Program-made: the position numbers and the translations under genes
Shown: piece after piece, positions 1 through 6,659 of the stretch
How the letters are laid out: each line of letters opens with the position of its first letter
Numbering within the stretch: position 1 is the first letter of the stretch
Assembly (NCBI GenBank): GCA_045659025.1
Contig: JAZOWA010000037.1
Span: forward strand, 1 to 30,047
Source: SIG455 sp045659025
GTDB lineage: Bacteria; Bacillota; Clostridia; UMGS1810
Direction of reading: 5' to 3'
DNA length: 30,047 bases
The notes under the pieces: model-generated
What the model was told of the DNA's origin: nothing
The model's database searches: none
What the model saw: only the letters and a program-made list of their open reading frames with translations

Positions 1-163
1 GACCGCTTGGCCTCCGACTTCAACAAAAGTTTCGAACTATACCTATATCCATAGCATACTTTGGCCTATTTGTCTCGCTTCAGATACGAGAATTTACATA
101 TTATTCATAATAGTCATTAAAAATGTATGTTTTTGTTCACCAATACTCATCTGGGACAGAGAC

Positions 164-406
164 TTATTTTATAAGTTTTAATTTCTCTGTTCTGGATAGT
201 TTCTTTATTTCCGCCTCTCTTTTCATTGCTTCGGATTTGGAGCCCAGTTCTTCCGTGTGACAGAGTTCAACGGGTAGCCGTGCCCTTGTGTATTTGGCAC
301 CCTTTCCTTCGTTGTGGGTTTTTACTCTTGATTCCACATCATTTGTCCAGCCGGTATATAACGTGCCGTCGGCACACCGCAGAATATATACAAAATATCC
401 ACTCAT
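164..406 (-). CDS. GIY-YIG nuclease-like protein, UPF0213/YhbQ type
   Basis: The 80-residue protein is a single GIY-YIG domain. The N-terminal strand pair YFVYILRCADG...LYTGWTND (residues 4-23) carries the two signature tripeptide positions, followed by an Arg-containing helix (VESRVKTHNEGKGAKYTR). The length is typical of stand-alone YhbQ/YazA-type proteins, which are GIY-YIG fold members with poorly defined roles, possibly in DNA repair. It is the last gene of a minus-strand group, 17 bp after the amidohydrolase stop. I see no good Shine-Dalgarno before the ATG, so translation may be coupled to the upstream gene. Family assignment is firm; function is not known from the sequence. Confidence 0.85.
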   Translation of the reverse strand: MSGYFVYILRCADGTLYTGWTNDVESRVKTHNEGKGAKYTRARLPVELCHTEELGSKSEAMKREAEIKKLSRTEKLKLIK

Positions 407-423
407 ATCGCGTTCACATCAAA

Positions 424-1191
424 CTATTTTATAATATCGCCAAAGAGCCTTATGGCGTTGTTTCTCAGGATGTTTTCCTTGTCTTCCTCGGATATAACCG
501 CATACTCTATGCGACCTCTCTGGAAACCTACGGAGTAAAGGTCGTTGCCGAATAAAATCTTGTCCGAGCCGATTTTATCCACCACATACTCTACAATCTT
601 ATTGTATGTACTTGCCCTGCCCGACACATCAGTATACACGTTGCCGTGCTTTGCGTTTTTTATTGCATCCACGTAGGAATCAGGGCTGTATGTACCCATA
701 TGCGCCATTATGAATGTCACATCACTGTATCGGTCGGCAAAGGGCAGGATATAGTCCACGTTGGCATCGGGATGGATAAGCACTATCGCCTTGTGCTTTG
801 ATGCAAAGGTAAATATCTTGTCCCCAAATTCATCTAAGGTGTATTTGTGGTTGCTGGGGTGGATTTTAATACCCACGCACTTGCCCGAGCCAAGCATCTG
901 CTCTGCCTGAGCAAACGTGGCATCATTTCTTGGGTCAATAGTCACCCAGAAATACACCATCTCATTTTCCTCGGCACACTTTTTAATGTACTCGTTTTCT
1001 TTTTCAACCTCATCGTCAAAGGCAACGGCAGAGAAAGTAGTGCAAAAGAACTTTTCCACATATGCTGCCTTGTTAATGGTTGACATCCACTCCACATAGT
1101 TATCCTGCTTTGTGCTTCCCACGGAGTTGTCGTGTTCGCTGTGGCTGTTTATGTGGGTGTGGGTGTTTATTGCCCATATTCTTTTATCCAT
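424..1191 (-). CDS. Amidohydrolase-2 family metal-dependent hydrolase
   Basis: The 255-residue protein has the landmarks of a TIM-barrel amidohydrolase. There is an N-terminal H-x-H metal motif (NTHTHIN, His11 and His13), a barrel strand GIKIHPSNH in the middle, IHPDAN and FIMAHMGTYS further on, a late strand with an acidic residue (ILFGNDLY), and the closing helix NILRNNAIRLF that is typical of the amidohydrolase-2 group. The substrate cannot be read from the sequence. The start is supported by AAGGAAGT five bases before the ATG. The upstream gene ends 18 bp away on the same strand, so they are probably co-transcribed. Confidence 0.8.
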   Translation of the reverse strand: MDKRIWAINTHTHINSHSEHDNSVGSTKQDNYVEWMSTINKAAYVEKFFCTTFSAVAFDDEVEKENEYIKKCAEENEMVYFWVTIDPRNDATFAQAEQMLGSGKCVGIKIHPSNHKYTLDEFGDKIFTFASKHKAIVLIHPDANVDYILPFADRYSDVTFIMAHMGTYSPDSYVDAIKNAKHGNVYTDVSGRASTYNKIVEYVVDKIGSDKILFGNDLYSVGFQRGRIEYAVISEEDKENILRNNAIRLFGDIIK

Positions 1192-1209
1192 AAGGACACT
1201 TCCTTAAAG

Positions 1210-2037
1210 TCAATTTTTAGTATTATCGCTTATACAATAACTGCGGTATCTGCACTTTTTGCAGAACATACTCTTTTTCATCTCTGGATTGTCAAAGTCG
1301 TATTCGGCAATCTCCTTGCATATTGCAGACACCCTCTCCAGACCATCCATGGTATAGAATCCACTTTCAATCTGGACATTGATTTTTCGTATAATCTTAA
1401 GAGCCATACCCACTCTGTCGGAAGAGTGGTCGTCCTCAGCAAGAGCAAGAAGTATATCCATATATCTTGACGGGATCCTCATTTGATCTCCTGAGGAGAA
1501 CACGGGGAAGTCCAGATATTCATATACAGGCACACTTCTTGTAATTTCGTACTTAGCGTCTTTCACCATATAGGGGTGGTAGTGTATGAATTCCCAGTCA
1601 CCTACGGGATACACCCTCTTTTCACCCCTTATTATTTTGAAACGTGAACTCTTGACTCTGCGAGCCATAGAGTCGGTGATTTGCTTTACCTTGTCGTTTA
1701 AATGCATGATTGTACGTTCCACTATATCGGTAGCAGAGGAAGGATTCTCCTCAAAATATTTTTTGGTACACTTTGCGATATGACGTGAGAAGTGCCACAA
1801 GCACTTGGAGGTTTTCTTGTAGTAAGATCTATTCTTGCGTATGGACTCCTCAGCAAAATTTTCAAAGGCCTTGACCAGAATTTCAGCTTCAATTATCAAC
1901 TGCCTTCTGTCGCGGCTTTGTGGCATCTTGTCAGGTTCTGTGATGGAGTATGCATACAAAGCAGGGCAAAGCTTGAATTTGGCAAGTTCCTTCAGATAGT
2001 ATTGCTTTTTTACAAATTTACTTTTGTCAGTAACCAT
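1210..2037 (-). CDS. Protein with AddB/Cas4-like four-cysteine Fe-S staple
   Basis: I do not recognise a named family for this 275-residue protein. It has one cysteine near the N-terminus (Cys24, in KLCPALYAY) and three at the C-terminus spaced C-x2-C-x5-C (Cys259, Cys262, Cys268). That arrangement, with the distant N-terminal Cys in a CPxxYxY context, is how AddB and Cas4-type PD-(D/E)XK nucleases hold a 4Fe-4S cluster that staples the two ends of the nuclease domain together. I cannot find a convincing catalytic D...ExK set between them, so it may be a degenerate or divergent nuclease. GAGGTG lies five bases before the ATG. It heads the minus-strand group with the amidohydrolase and GIY-YIG genes. 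No CRISPR array or helicase gene is nearby. Confidence 0.5.
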   Translation of the reverse strand: MVTDKSKFVKKQYYLKELAKFKLCPALYAYSITEPDKMPQSRDRRQLIIEAEILVKAFENFAEESIRKNRSYYKKTSKCLWHFSRHIAKCTKKYFEENPSSATDIVERTIMHLNDKVKQITDSMARRVKSSRFKIIRGEKRVYPVGDWEFIHYHPYMVKDAKYEITRSVPVYEYLDFPVFSSGDQMRIPSRYMDILLALAEDDHSSDRVGMALKIIRKINVQIESGFYTMDGLERVSAICKEIAEYDFDNPEMKKSMFCKKCRYRSYCISDNTKN

Positions 2038-2097
2038 AATACACCTCGTTTTTTATATCTGTTAGGATTAAAGAACGTCGCATAGTTTGATTAATAA

Positions 2098-3489
2098 TTA
2101 TTTTTTACTCATTATATACTTGCCGATGGCTTCTGCCGCCTTTTTGCCTGCACCCATAGCAAGGATTACAGTAGCAGCACCCGTCACTGCGTCGCCGCCT
2201 GCATACACGCCTTCTTTTGAGGTGGCGCAAGTCTCACTGTCAGCGATTATACCGCCCCAACTCTCCACGTCAAGACCTTCGGTGGTGTTTCTTATAAGTG
2301 GGTTGGGGGACTGGCCTATTGCCATTATTACCGTATCAACGTCGATTGTATGGGCAGAATCCTCTTTCACTACGGGCCTTCTTCTGCCGGAAGCATCCGC
2401 TTCACCCAGAGTCATCTCCACACACTCGATTTTTGATACACATCCGCCTTCACCGATAATCTTTGTGGGGTTGGTGAGGGTTTTGAATATAATGCCCTCT
2501 TCCTTGGCGTGATGGATTTCTTCAGCGCGGGCAGGCATCTCTGCCTCGCCACGTCTGTATATGATATAAACTTCCTCCGCACCAAGTCTCTTTGCACATC
2601 TTGCTGCATCCATAGCCACGTTGCCACCGCCCACTACGGCAACCTTCTTGCCCGTCTTTACGGGGGTATCGGTCTCGGGGAATTTATATGCTTTCATAAG
2701 GTTTACTCTGGTGAGGAATTCATTGGCAGAATACACACCATTGAGGGATTCCCCATCAATGTTCATAAACTTCGGCAATCCTGCCCCCGTGCCGATAAAC
2801 ACGGCATCAAATCCGTCGGATAAAAGTTCATCAACGGAGAGTATCTTGCCGATTACCATATTAAGCTCTATCTTAACACCGATTGCTTTGAGATTGTCAA
2901 TTTCCTTTTGCACGATATCCTTTGGCAGTCTGAATTCCGGTATTCCATACACAAGCACTCCGCCTGCTGTGTGGAACGCCTCAAACACCGTCACCTCATA
3001 ACCCGCTTTCGCAAGGTCACCGGCACAGCTCAGTGATGCAGGTCCGCTTCCGATTACAGCCACCTTGTGTCCGTTGGATTTAATTTCAGGTGTGGCAGGG
3101 GCACAGTTGGTGCGGTAGTAATCTGCAGCAAATCTTTCCAACTTACCTATTGCCACGCTTTCACCCTTCACACCGCGCACACACTTGCCTTCGCACTGTG
3201 TTTCCTGAGGGCACACCCTTCCGCATACGGCGGGGAGAGAGTTAGTTTCGGTGATTTTAAGATATGCTTTTTCGAATTCGCCCTCTGCAATGAGGGCAAT
3301 GAACTCGGGGATTTTAACATTAACAGGGCAACCGCTTATGCAGGGCTTGTGTTTGCAGTTTAGACATCTCTTTGCCTCTTCGATTGCCTCTTCGGGAGTG
3401 TATCCAAGGCACACCTCACCGAAGTTTTTGTTTCTTATCTCAGGTAACTGCTCGGATATGGGTGTTTTGCAGGGAGACATATTAGCCAT
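2098..3489 (-). CDS. nfnB: NADH-dependent ferredoxin:NADP+ oxidoreductase large subunit (GltD-like)
   Basis: The 463-residue flavoprotein binds two 4Fe-4S clusters at its N-terminus (Cys42, 45, 50, 54 and Cys89, 93, 99, 103). It then has two Rossmann dinucleotide-binding motifs, AVIGSGPAS near residue 145 for FAD and AVVGGGNVAMDAAR near residue 290 for NAD(P)H. This is the glutamate-synthase small-subunit fold. Adjacency to NfnA, one base away on the same strand, makes the large subunit of the electron-bifurcating Nfn transhydrogenase the best reading; annotation pipelines often call it gltA or NADPH-dependent glutamate synthase. The open frame extends upstream into nfnA, but I chose the ATG at 3489 because GGAGGGG sits seven bases before it and the resulting length matches the family. 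No glutamate synthase large subunit is present here. Confidence 0.9.
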   Translation of the reverse strand: MANMSPCKTPISEQLPEIRNKNFGEVCLGYTPEEAIEEAKRCLNCKHKPCISGCPVNVKIPEFIALIAEGEFEKAYLKITETNSLPAVCGRVCPQETQCEGKCVRGVKGESVAIGKLERFAADYYRTNCAPATPEIKSNGHKVAVIGSGPASLSCAGDLAKAGYEVTVFEAFHTAGGVLVYGIPEFRLPKDIVQKEIDNLKAIGVKIELNMVIGKILSVDELLSDGFDAVFIGTGAGLPKFMNIDGESLNGVYSANEFLTRVNLMKAYKFPETDTPVKTGKKVAVVGGGNVAMDAARCAKRLGAEEVYIIYRRGEAEMPARAEEIHHAKEEGIIFKTLTNPTKIIGEGGCVSKIECVEMTLGEADASGRRRPVVKEDSAHTIDVDTVIMAIGQSPNPLIRNTTEGLDVESWGGIIADSETCATSKEGVYAGGDAVTGAATVILAMGAGKKAAEAIGKYIMSKK

Positions 3490-3490
3490 A

Positions 3491-4324
3491 TTATTTCCCC
3501 TCCAATCCGATACGGCAGGCGTGGTTGGATTCTTCTTCCTCTGCTTTGAACATTCTCTGTCTGTTGATAGCAGAGTCAAAGTCCACCAGATGCCCGTCAA
3601 AGTCGGGTCCGTCCACGCAGGCAAACTTCGTTTCGCCGCCCACGGTCACACGGCATCCGCCGCACATACCCGTTCCGTCTATCATAATAGGATTCATACT
3701 TACAATGGTCTTGATATTTTTAGGTCTGGTAACCTCGCATACCGCCTTCATCATCATAAGGGGTCCGATTGCGATTACCAGGTCATAATCTTCACTTTCC
3801 ATACGGTTTTTAAGGATATCGGTGACAAACCCCTTGCAACCGTTTGAGCCATCATCTGTGGTGATAAAGAGGTTGTCCGATACGTCTATCATCTCATCTT
3901 CCAATATGATGATGTCTTTGTTGCGAAATCCCATTATCACGTCCACTTTGGCACCGAGGGAATGGAGCTTTTTCGCCTGTGGATATGCAATGGCAGAGCC
4001 AAGTCCACCTCCTATAACGGCCACTTTCTTAAATCCGTCAAGGTGAGTGGGCACGCCAAGAGGGCCTGCAAAGTCCAATATGCTATCACCTTCGTTTAAT
4101 GATCCGAGGAGACGGGTAGTCTTGCCAACCTCCTGAAATATTATGGTCACAGCACCTGCCTCGCGGTCAAAATCCGCGATGGTTAAGGGTATTCTCTCGC
4201 CATTTTCATTTACTCTCAATATTATAAATTGTCCCGGTTCAGCTTTTGCTGCTATTAGGGGCGCTTCAATCTCCATAAGCTTCACCTGAGAACTTAAAAT
4301 CTGCTTTTTCAAAATCCTGAACAT
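3491..4324 (-). CDS. nfnA: NADH-dependent ferredoxin:NADP+ oxidoreductase small subunit
   Basis: The 277-residue protein matches the ferredoxin-NADP reductase-like small subunit of Nfn, related to dihydroorotate dehydrogenase electron-transfer subunits. It has an N-terminal FAD-binding barrel (GQFIILRV, then ERIPLTIAD), a nucleotide-binding motif VAVIGGGLGSA near residues 101-111, and a C-terminal 2Fe-2S loop with CGGC at 221-224 and Cys236. In the known complex it couples NADH and reduced ferredoxin to NADP+ reduction, working with NfnB encoded directly downstream. The gene has its own consensus-like promoter (4359-4387). The Shine-Dalgarno (AAAGGTAG) is rather far from the ATG. Confidence 0.9.
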   Translation of the reverse strand: MFRILKKQILSSQVKLMEIEAPLIAAKAEPGQFIILRVNENGERIPLTIADFDREAGAVTIIFQEVGKTTRLLGSLNEGDSILDFAGPLGVPTHLDGFKKVAVIGGGLGSAIAYPQAKKLHSLGAKVDVIMGFRNKDIIILEDEMIDVSDNLFITTDDGSNGCKGFVTDILKNRMESEDYDLVIAIGPLMMMKAVCEVTRPKNIKTIVSMNPIMIDGTGMCGGCRVTVGGETKFACVDGPDFDGHLVDFDSAINRQRMFKAEEEESNHACRIGLEGK

Positions 4325-4358
4325 TTAGATAAATCTACCTTTCATATTGGTTACAGTA

Positions 4359-4387
4359 ATTATACTCCAAAAATCCGCTTTTTGCAA
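4359..4387 (-). promoter_or_regulatory. Sigma-A-like promoter of nfnAB
   Basis: Read on the minus strand, TTGCAA (4382-4387) and TATAAT (4359-4364) are separated by exactly 17 bases, about 35 bases before the nfnA start. It follows directly after the terminator of the upstream minus-strand operon, which supports nfnAB being an independent unit. Confidence 0.75.
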
Positions 4388-4414
4388 TAGATTGATATAT
4401 AAAAAACAATCCCA

Positions 4415-4452
4415 TTAAAAAAGCAAAGTCCTTACCCTTCGGCAGGACTTTG
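4415..4452 (-). terminator. Intrinsic terminator of the deacetylase operon
   Basis: On the minus strand, a 9-bp stem (4444-4452 with 4424-4432, CAAAGTCCT type) with an 11-base loop is followed by a run of six T (4417-4422 read in reverse). It lies just after the stop of the 70-aa gene at 4461. Confidence 0.8.
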
Positions 4453-4460
4453 ATAAGGTT

Positions 4461-4673
4461 TTATATGCTTTCCAGCTCTGATATGATGCGGTTTATCTTA
4501 TCGGGACTCACTATACCCCTTGCTTTTTCCATTACATAGTTGATGCTCTTTTTTGAGTATACGGCCAAAAGCGGAGAATTTATAAGTGTGGGAAACTCTC
4601 TTTTGAGGATTTCCTTTGCCTTTTCGCTTTTCAATATTTCGTCTACGGTTATTTCAAGATTTTTCAGATTCAA
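4461..4673 (-). CDS. Small helical protein of unknown function
   Basis: This 70-residue protein begins with TTG, supported by GAGGTG seven bases upstream. It is predicted all-helical, with a pattern 'VDEILKSEKAKEILKREFP...LINSPLL...IISELESI'. That resembles a small helical unit I recall at the C-termini of some secreted carbohydrate-active enzymes, where an 'LLANPAAKAVLEKHFPGLL' style motif occurs; this resemblance is from memory and weak. It lies 48 bp after the polysaccharide deacetylase on the same strand and directly before a terminator, so it is probably the second gene of that operon. Confidence 0.55.
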   Translation of the reverse strand: MNLKNLEITVDEILKSEKAKEILKREFPTLINSPLLAVYSKKSINYVMEKARGIVSPDKINRIISELESI

Positions 4674-4721
4674 GATATATCACCTCGTTATATAATATCT
4701 CAAATTGTGGTTTTTCGTGCA

Positions 4722-5507
4722 TCAATCGGGAGTGGAAGATACCACGGCTATCTGTTTGCCTGTGTTGTCAATGCGATACCCATCTTTGTATATGAGTTTT
4801 GATATAGGCTCAAATCTATATCCGTCTTTTATAAGAGTATCCAGTATTTTCGGTAGTGCGGCGGGGGTGTTCTTTGCCGCATTGTGAAACAGCACCACAG
4901 ATCCGGGTTTAACCCGCTTTATGACTCTTTCCTGTATGGCTTCAGGGGATAGATCCTTCCAGTCCAGACTGTCCACATCCCATTGGATTGTGTAATGATT
5001 GATCTCCCTGGCCGTTGATACCACCTTGTCATTGTAATCCCCATAGGGCGGACGCATCAGGTTTGGCCTTCTGCCTGTCACCGCCTCTATCTTGTCAGAG
5101 CAGGTGTCTATCTCTTTTATAATATCCTCTTTGGATAGTTTGGTCAAGTGGGGATGGGTGTCGGAGTGATTCATTACCTCGTGTCCTGCATCGTGAAGTT
5201 GTTTTACCGATTCAGGATATTTGTCTACCCAGCTACCCACCACGAAGAAGGTGGCTTTGACTTTGTATTGGTCAAGTATAGCGATAAGTTCTTCTGTGTC
5301 CTCGTTGCCCCACGCCGCATCAAAGGATATGGAACACACCTTCTCGTCCCCCTTATCCACACAGTATATGGGCAGGTCCCTTTTCGGTGAAGCATTTTCA
5401 AACACCTCTGCCACCGATTCCTGATTAAACATCACAAGACCACTTAGAAGTACTCCCATAGCCATATACATAATGAGAGTGTTTTTCTTTACCACAAACA
5501 GTTTCAT
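4722..5507 (-). CDS. Membrane-anchored polysaccharide deacetylase, PdaB-like
   Basis: The 261-residue protein starts with a short basic segment and one hydrophobic helix (residues 9-27), probably an uncleaved signal anchor, so the catalytic domain faces outside the membrane. The NodB domain spans about 55-235. Visible motifs are SFDAAWGNED (61-70) in place of the usual TFDDG, the metal-binding HSDTH (His114, His118), RPPYGDYND (152-160), WDVDSLDWK, and LFHN near the end. The family removes acetyl groups from peptidoglycan or related polymers; the FDAAW variant occurs in clostridial sporulation-type deacetylases related to PdaB. The catalytic Asp is present, but the second Asp of the usual pair is Ala. 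AAGGAG stands nine bases before the ATG. The divergent neighbour is a Spo0A-type gene, in line with a sporulation role. Confidence 0.85.
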   Translation of the reverse strand: MKLFVVKKNTLIMYMAMGVLLSGLVMFNQESVAEVFENASPKRDLPIYCVDKGDEKVCSISFDAAWGNEDTEELIAILDQYKVKATFFVVGSWVDKYPESVKQLHDAGHEVMNHSDTHPHLTKLSKEDIIKEIDTCSDKIEAVTGRRPNLMRPPYGDYNDKVVSTAREINHYTIQWDVDSLDWKDLSPEAIQERVIKRVKPGSVVLFHNAAKNTPAALPKILDTLIKDGYRFEPISKLIYKDGYRIDNTGKQIAVVSSTPD

Positions 5508-5650
5508 TCAAATCTACTCCTTTTGAAACTATGTAACTATTAGATTTTATTTAGTTCGGAGCAGAAAAATACCAACGGCATCAATCGCATAATTATACAT
5601 ATTGTGGCAAATGAATGCATAAACGACTCATAAAATTTTACAACGTCTTA

Positions 5651-5664
5651 AAATTCGACAAAAA
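5651..5664 (-). promoter_or_regulatory. Perfect Spo0A box (0A box)
   Basis: Read on the minus strand, the sequence is TTTTTGTCGAATTT, containing the exact 0A-box core TGTCGAA (5654-5660) in an ideal T-rich context. It lies 12 bases upstream of the -35 of the plus-strand promoter at 5677-5705, and about 145 bp from the start of the divergent deacetylase gene. It could serve either. Binding by a Spo0A-type protein is inferred. Confidence 0.6.
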
Positions 5665-5676
5665 GCGGGGAAATAA

Positions 5677-5705
5677 TTGCTTATTCCGTCACCACCTCTT
5701 ATAAT
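5677..5705 (+). promoter_or_regulatory. Sigma-A-like promoter of the receiver-less Spo0A-like gene
   Basis: TTGCTT (5677-5682) and TATAAT (5700-5705) are separated by 17 bases, 30 bases before the ATG at 5735. The same hexamers and spacer length occur before the Spo0A homologue at 28633-28661. Confidence 0.75.
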
Positions 5706-5734
5706 TGGAACTTGGTTGGAACGGGGGGAGCAGA

Positions 5735-6106
5735 ATGATAAACAGAGTAATTTTAAGTAGTGATAAGGAGTACGTGCATACTATTGTATCCAAGGCACTT
5801 TATGATATGGGATTTCCAAGGCATCTTATAGGATACACATATCTTTGTCAGGCGGTTACAGAGATAATCTGCGGATACGATTGCTATGGTATCACCAAGA
5901 AACTGTATCCCTATATAGCCAGGCTCAACAACACCTCTGCTGTGGCGGTAGAGCGGTCAATACGCGTTGCCATAAGAAAGGTGTGCGATATGGGAGGAGA
6001 TGGCATACGAGAAATATCCAACTGCGCAGATGGCACTTTGCACTTTTCCAATCGTGAGTTTATTCTTGTGATGGCGGGTGAAATACAAAAAAGATTCACT
6101 CTTTGA
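5735..6106 (+). CDS. Receiver-less Spo0A C-terminal-domain DNA-binding protein
   Basis: The 123-residue protein consists almost wholly of a Spo0A-type effector domain. It aligns by eye with the C-terminal half of the Spo0A homologue at 28715-29491: GFPRHLIGYTYL against GIPAHIKGYHYI, ITKKLYPYIARL against VTKVLYPEVAKK, AVERSIRVAIRKV against RVERAIRHAIEVA, and SNREFILVMAGEIQ against TNSEFIAMISDKI. There is no room for a receiver domain. I used the ATG at 5735 rather than an earlier in-frame start because GGGGGGAG lies four bases before it. The recognition-helix region keeps V-E-R-x-I-R-x-A-I, so DNA binding is plausible, perhaps at 0A boxes in competition with Spo0A. It stands alone behind its own promoter and a perfect 0A box. 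Confidence 0.8.
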   Translation: MINRVILSSDKEYVHTIVSKALYDMGFPRHLIGYTYLCQAVTEIICGYDCYGITKKLYPYIARLNNTSAVAVERSIRVAIRKVCDMGGDGIREISNCADGTLHFSNREFILVMAGEIQKRFTL

Positions 6107-6126
6107 TAAATCCCACCAAAATCCTC

Positions 6127-6156
6127 TTGATTTCAGTGGGCGGAATATTGTATAAT
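6127..6156 (+). promoter_or_regulatory. Sigma-A-like promoter of the VOC gene
   Basis: TTGATT (6127-6132) and TATAAT (6151-6156) have an 18-base spacer, 39 bases before the ATG at 6196. An imperfect inverted repeat (CCCAC...GTGGG, about 6112-6141) overlaps the -35; it has no T-run, so I do not call it a terminator. Confidence 0.7.
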
Positions 6157-6195
6157 TAAAGCAGAAATATATTTTGCCCCAAGGAGGAATTATCA

Positions 6196-6582
6196 ATGGT
6201 TACAGGAATAGAGCATATAGGTATTTACGCAAAGGATTCAAAGGCGTTGGCAGATTGGTATATTGAGATGTTCGGTTGCACAATCGCATACGAGAATGCA
6301 GAGAAAGGCACATACTTCGTAGCTTTTTCTGATAAGAGTATGATAGAGATCTGCAAGGCGGACAAGGCAAGTTGCCGCAAGCCCGAGCTCACTCAGTCAG
6401 GACTTCGTCATATCGCCCTTGCGGTAGATGATTTTGATGCCACCGTTGCCAAGCTCAAAGAGGCAGGCGTGGAGATAATTACTGATGCCACCGTTACATC
6501 CAAGGGTATCGGCACAATGTTTTTCAGGGATTTGGCTGGCAATATTCTGCACCTTATTTCAAGACCTGAACCCCTTATATAA
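6196..6582 (+). CDS. VOC (glyoxalase/bleomycin resistance) family protein
   Basis: The 128-residue protein shows the paired beta-alpha-beta-beta-beta repeats of the vicinal oxygen chelate superfamily. The first half opens with GIEHIGIYAKDSKALADWY and the second with LRHIALAVDDFDATVAKLKEAG, placing a histidine at the start of each module (His7 and the His of RHIAL). The last metal-ligand position is NILHLI, with His where glyoxalase I usually has Glu. Members include lactoylglutathione-lyase-like enzymes, epimerases and resistance proteins; the substrate cannot be told here. AAGGAGG precedes the ATG by eight bases. It is a single-gene unit with promoter and terminator. Confidence 0.85.
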   Translation: MVTGIEHIGIYAKDSKALADWYIEMFGCTIAYENAEKGTYFVAFSDKSMIEICKADKASCRKPELTQSGLRHIALAVDDFDATVAKLKEAGVEIITDATVTSKGIGTMFFRDLAGNILHLISRPEPLI

Positions 6583-6590
6583 TCATAGTT

Positions 6591-6620
6591 AAGCACACAG
6601 GATTATCCTGTGTGCTTTTA
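6591..6620 (+). terminator. Intrinsic terminator after the VOC gene
   Basis: A 12-bp perfect stem (AAGCACACAGGA, 6591-6602, with 6606-6617) and a 3-base loop are followed by a short T-run. It lies nine bases after the VOC stop. Confidence 0.85.
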
Positions 6621-6659
6621 ATACTTTACAACAACTATTTGAAAGGATACCAACTCAAG

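Noticed and set aside
60..95. Weak hairpin TCTCG...CGAGA downstream of the GIY-YIG gene as a terminator
   Set aside because: The stem is only about five pairs and no T-run follows on the minus strand. I see nothing firm in positions 1-163.
1210..2037. Calling the Cys-cluster protein a Cas4
   Set aside because: No CRISPR array or cas genes are present and I cannot see the Cas4 catalytic residues. Only the cysteine arrangement is shared.
3490..3624. Upstream extension of nfnB into nfnA (45 extra codons)
   Set aside because: The extension overlaps nfnA, has no Shine-Dalgarno, and makes the protein longer than the family, while the ATG at 3489 has GGAGGGG.
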